Shown here piece by piece: positions 63,483 through 64,000 of a stretch of DNA of 64,000 nt. The notes beneath the pieces are model-generated. The model worked only from the letters and a program-made list of their open reading frames with translations, made no database searches and was not told where the DNA came from. Both the position numbers and the translations under genes were made by a program. Location: assembly GCA_947475095.1 (NCBI GenBank), contig CANJLG010000007.1, forward strand, positions 47,366 through 111,365, given 5' to 3'. The stretch comes from Flavobacteriales bacterium (GTDB taxonomy: Bacteria; Bacteroidota; Bacteroidia; Flavobacteriales_D; Crocinitomicaceae). The first letter of the stretch is position 1; each line of letters begins with the position of its first letter.

Positions 63483-64000
63483 TTACTTAGAGAAATACGA
63501 ACCATTAATGCTTAGGCCAAAGCGAATAGGATAAATGGCAATAGTGCTTCCTTTTTTGAATAAGGGTGTTAAACTATACTCTACAAAAGCGCCTAAATAC
63601 TTACCAAAACCTGCTCTAATGGTTGCGTCTAAGGAGAAATTCTGCAAATTAAAACGTGAAGACGTTGTATTATTGAACTTATCGCCATTCGCATATTCTC
63701 CCGTTTTCGAACTCGTAGAGGCAAAGCGCCATGCACCAATAATACCTGCGGCGAGGTAAAAACTCTTTTCAGCTTCCGGCTTCGTGGTAAATTCCAGTAA
63801 TAAAGGCAAGGTAAAGCGATGCATTGCCAATGTATTTGTTTTATACGATTGGATGGTATCCGAGACACAAAAAACAGTGTCGTTACTATGCTGAATAAGG
63901 TAATTATTTCGTAAGCCAAGACTTGTCAAACCATAGCCTAATCCAGTAGTCAAACCTAAATATTGCTTAAAAATGGGTAGCTTATATTCTAGAAAATTAA
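63483..64000 (-). CDS. Outer-membrane beta-barrel protein, 5' end cut by the window edge
   Basis: The reverse frame is open to base 64000 without a start I can trust, so the N-terminus lies outside. The 171 visible residues look like a porin/PorT-type beta barrel: LGLTTGLGYGLTSLGLRNNY, HRFTLPLLLEFTTK, SFYLAAGIIGAWRFA and a C-terminus IYPIRFGLSINGSYFSK. The TTG at 63953 is an internal codon. Function unknown. The 243-bp gap before coaE (63240-63482) shows no feature I can support. Confidence 0.72.
   Translation of the reverse strand, partial: NFLEYKLPIFKQYLGLTTGLGYGLTSLGLRNNYLIQHSNDTVFCVSDTIQSYKTNTLAMHRFTLPLLLEFTTKPEAEKSFYLAAGIIGAWRFASTSSKTGEYANGDKFNNTTSSRFNLQNFSLDATIRAGFGKYLGAFVEYSLTPLFKKGSTIAIYPIRFGLSINGSYFSK

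Noticed and set aside
1..64000. tRNA, rRNA, CRISPR, integrase or transposase genes
   Set aside because: No such signal was seen on either strand, and intergenic gaps are mostly too short to hold them.

Overview
The window reads as a chromosomal segment of a gliding or T9SS-bearing member of the Bacteroidota, most likely order Flavobacteriales and possibly near the Crocinitomicaceae/Cryomorphaceae (the family level is inference). The evidence is gldH, an sprF/porP-like gene and gldKLMN, a TonB receptor with an N-terminal carboxypeptidase-like domain, BshB1 of bacillithiol synthesis, IPExxxVDY, DUF2911, DUF5916 and DUF6495 type proteins, AT-rich DNA, and many promoters of the Bacteroidota form TAnnTTTG. 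No rRNA, tRNA, phage, transposase or CRISPR array is visible, and no gene-free stretch exceeds 300 bases.

Layout. 1-5.3 kb: the tail of an unknown secreted protein, then holB, ricT, gldH, a DUF6495-like gene, a DUF2911 gene and a DMT exporter in one direction. 5.4-8.4 kb: a three-gene cysteine-rich metal locus (HYC_CC_PP-like protein, TonB receptor, HMA protein). 8.5-12.4 kb: a long amidophosphoribosyltransferase, converging on an outer-membrane protein gene plus waaA. 12.6-21.2 kb: a tightly coupled nucleotide-sugar operon with a WbpA/B/D/E-type UDP-GlcNAc(3NAc)A route, UDP-glucose dehydrogenase plus UDP-xylose synthase, rfbB and two small phosphatase genes, but no glycosyltransferases. 21.2-29 kb: a rhomboid protease, an SDR, menA, etfBA, a bifunctional nuclease, a nucleoside permease and a small secreted protein. 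29-33.3 kb: carbonic anhydrase plus SulP transporter, and kbl. 33.4-41.8 kb: the T9SS motor/core operon sprF-like-gldK-gldL-gldM-gldN, ending in a clear terminator, with an arginase-fold gene upstream. 41.9-48.1 kb: MazG-like protein, fused E1 dehydrogenase, DUF2141, a sterol-desaturase-like enzyme, an FkbM methyltransferase and pruA. 48.2-55.4 kb: recF, dciA-like, a hydrolase, DUF5916, OmpA-like, DUF493 and a membrane-anchored protein resembling a T9SS sorting domain. 55.5-64 kb: pyk, gcvP, bshB1, ZIP transporter, methyltransferase, coaE and a truncated beta-barrel protein.

Most genes are ordinary for the phylum and I see no unmistakable new system. The observations most worth testing are: (1) at least nine genes whose TAnnTTTG promoter element ends only 4-6 nt before the start codon, which predicts leaderless mRNAs; (2) an arginase-fold protein next to the T9SS operon that has lost most metal ligands; (3) an inner-membrane-anchored protein that is little more than a T9SS-sorting-domain-like module; (4) the cysteine-rich metal locus; (5) a sugar-precursor operon without transferases; and (6) an enlarged GldK.
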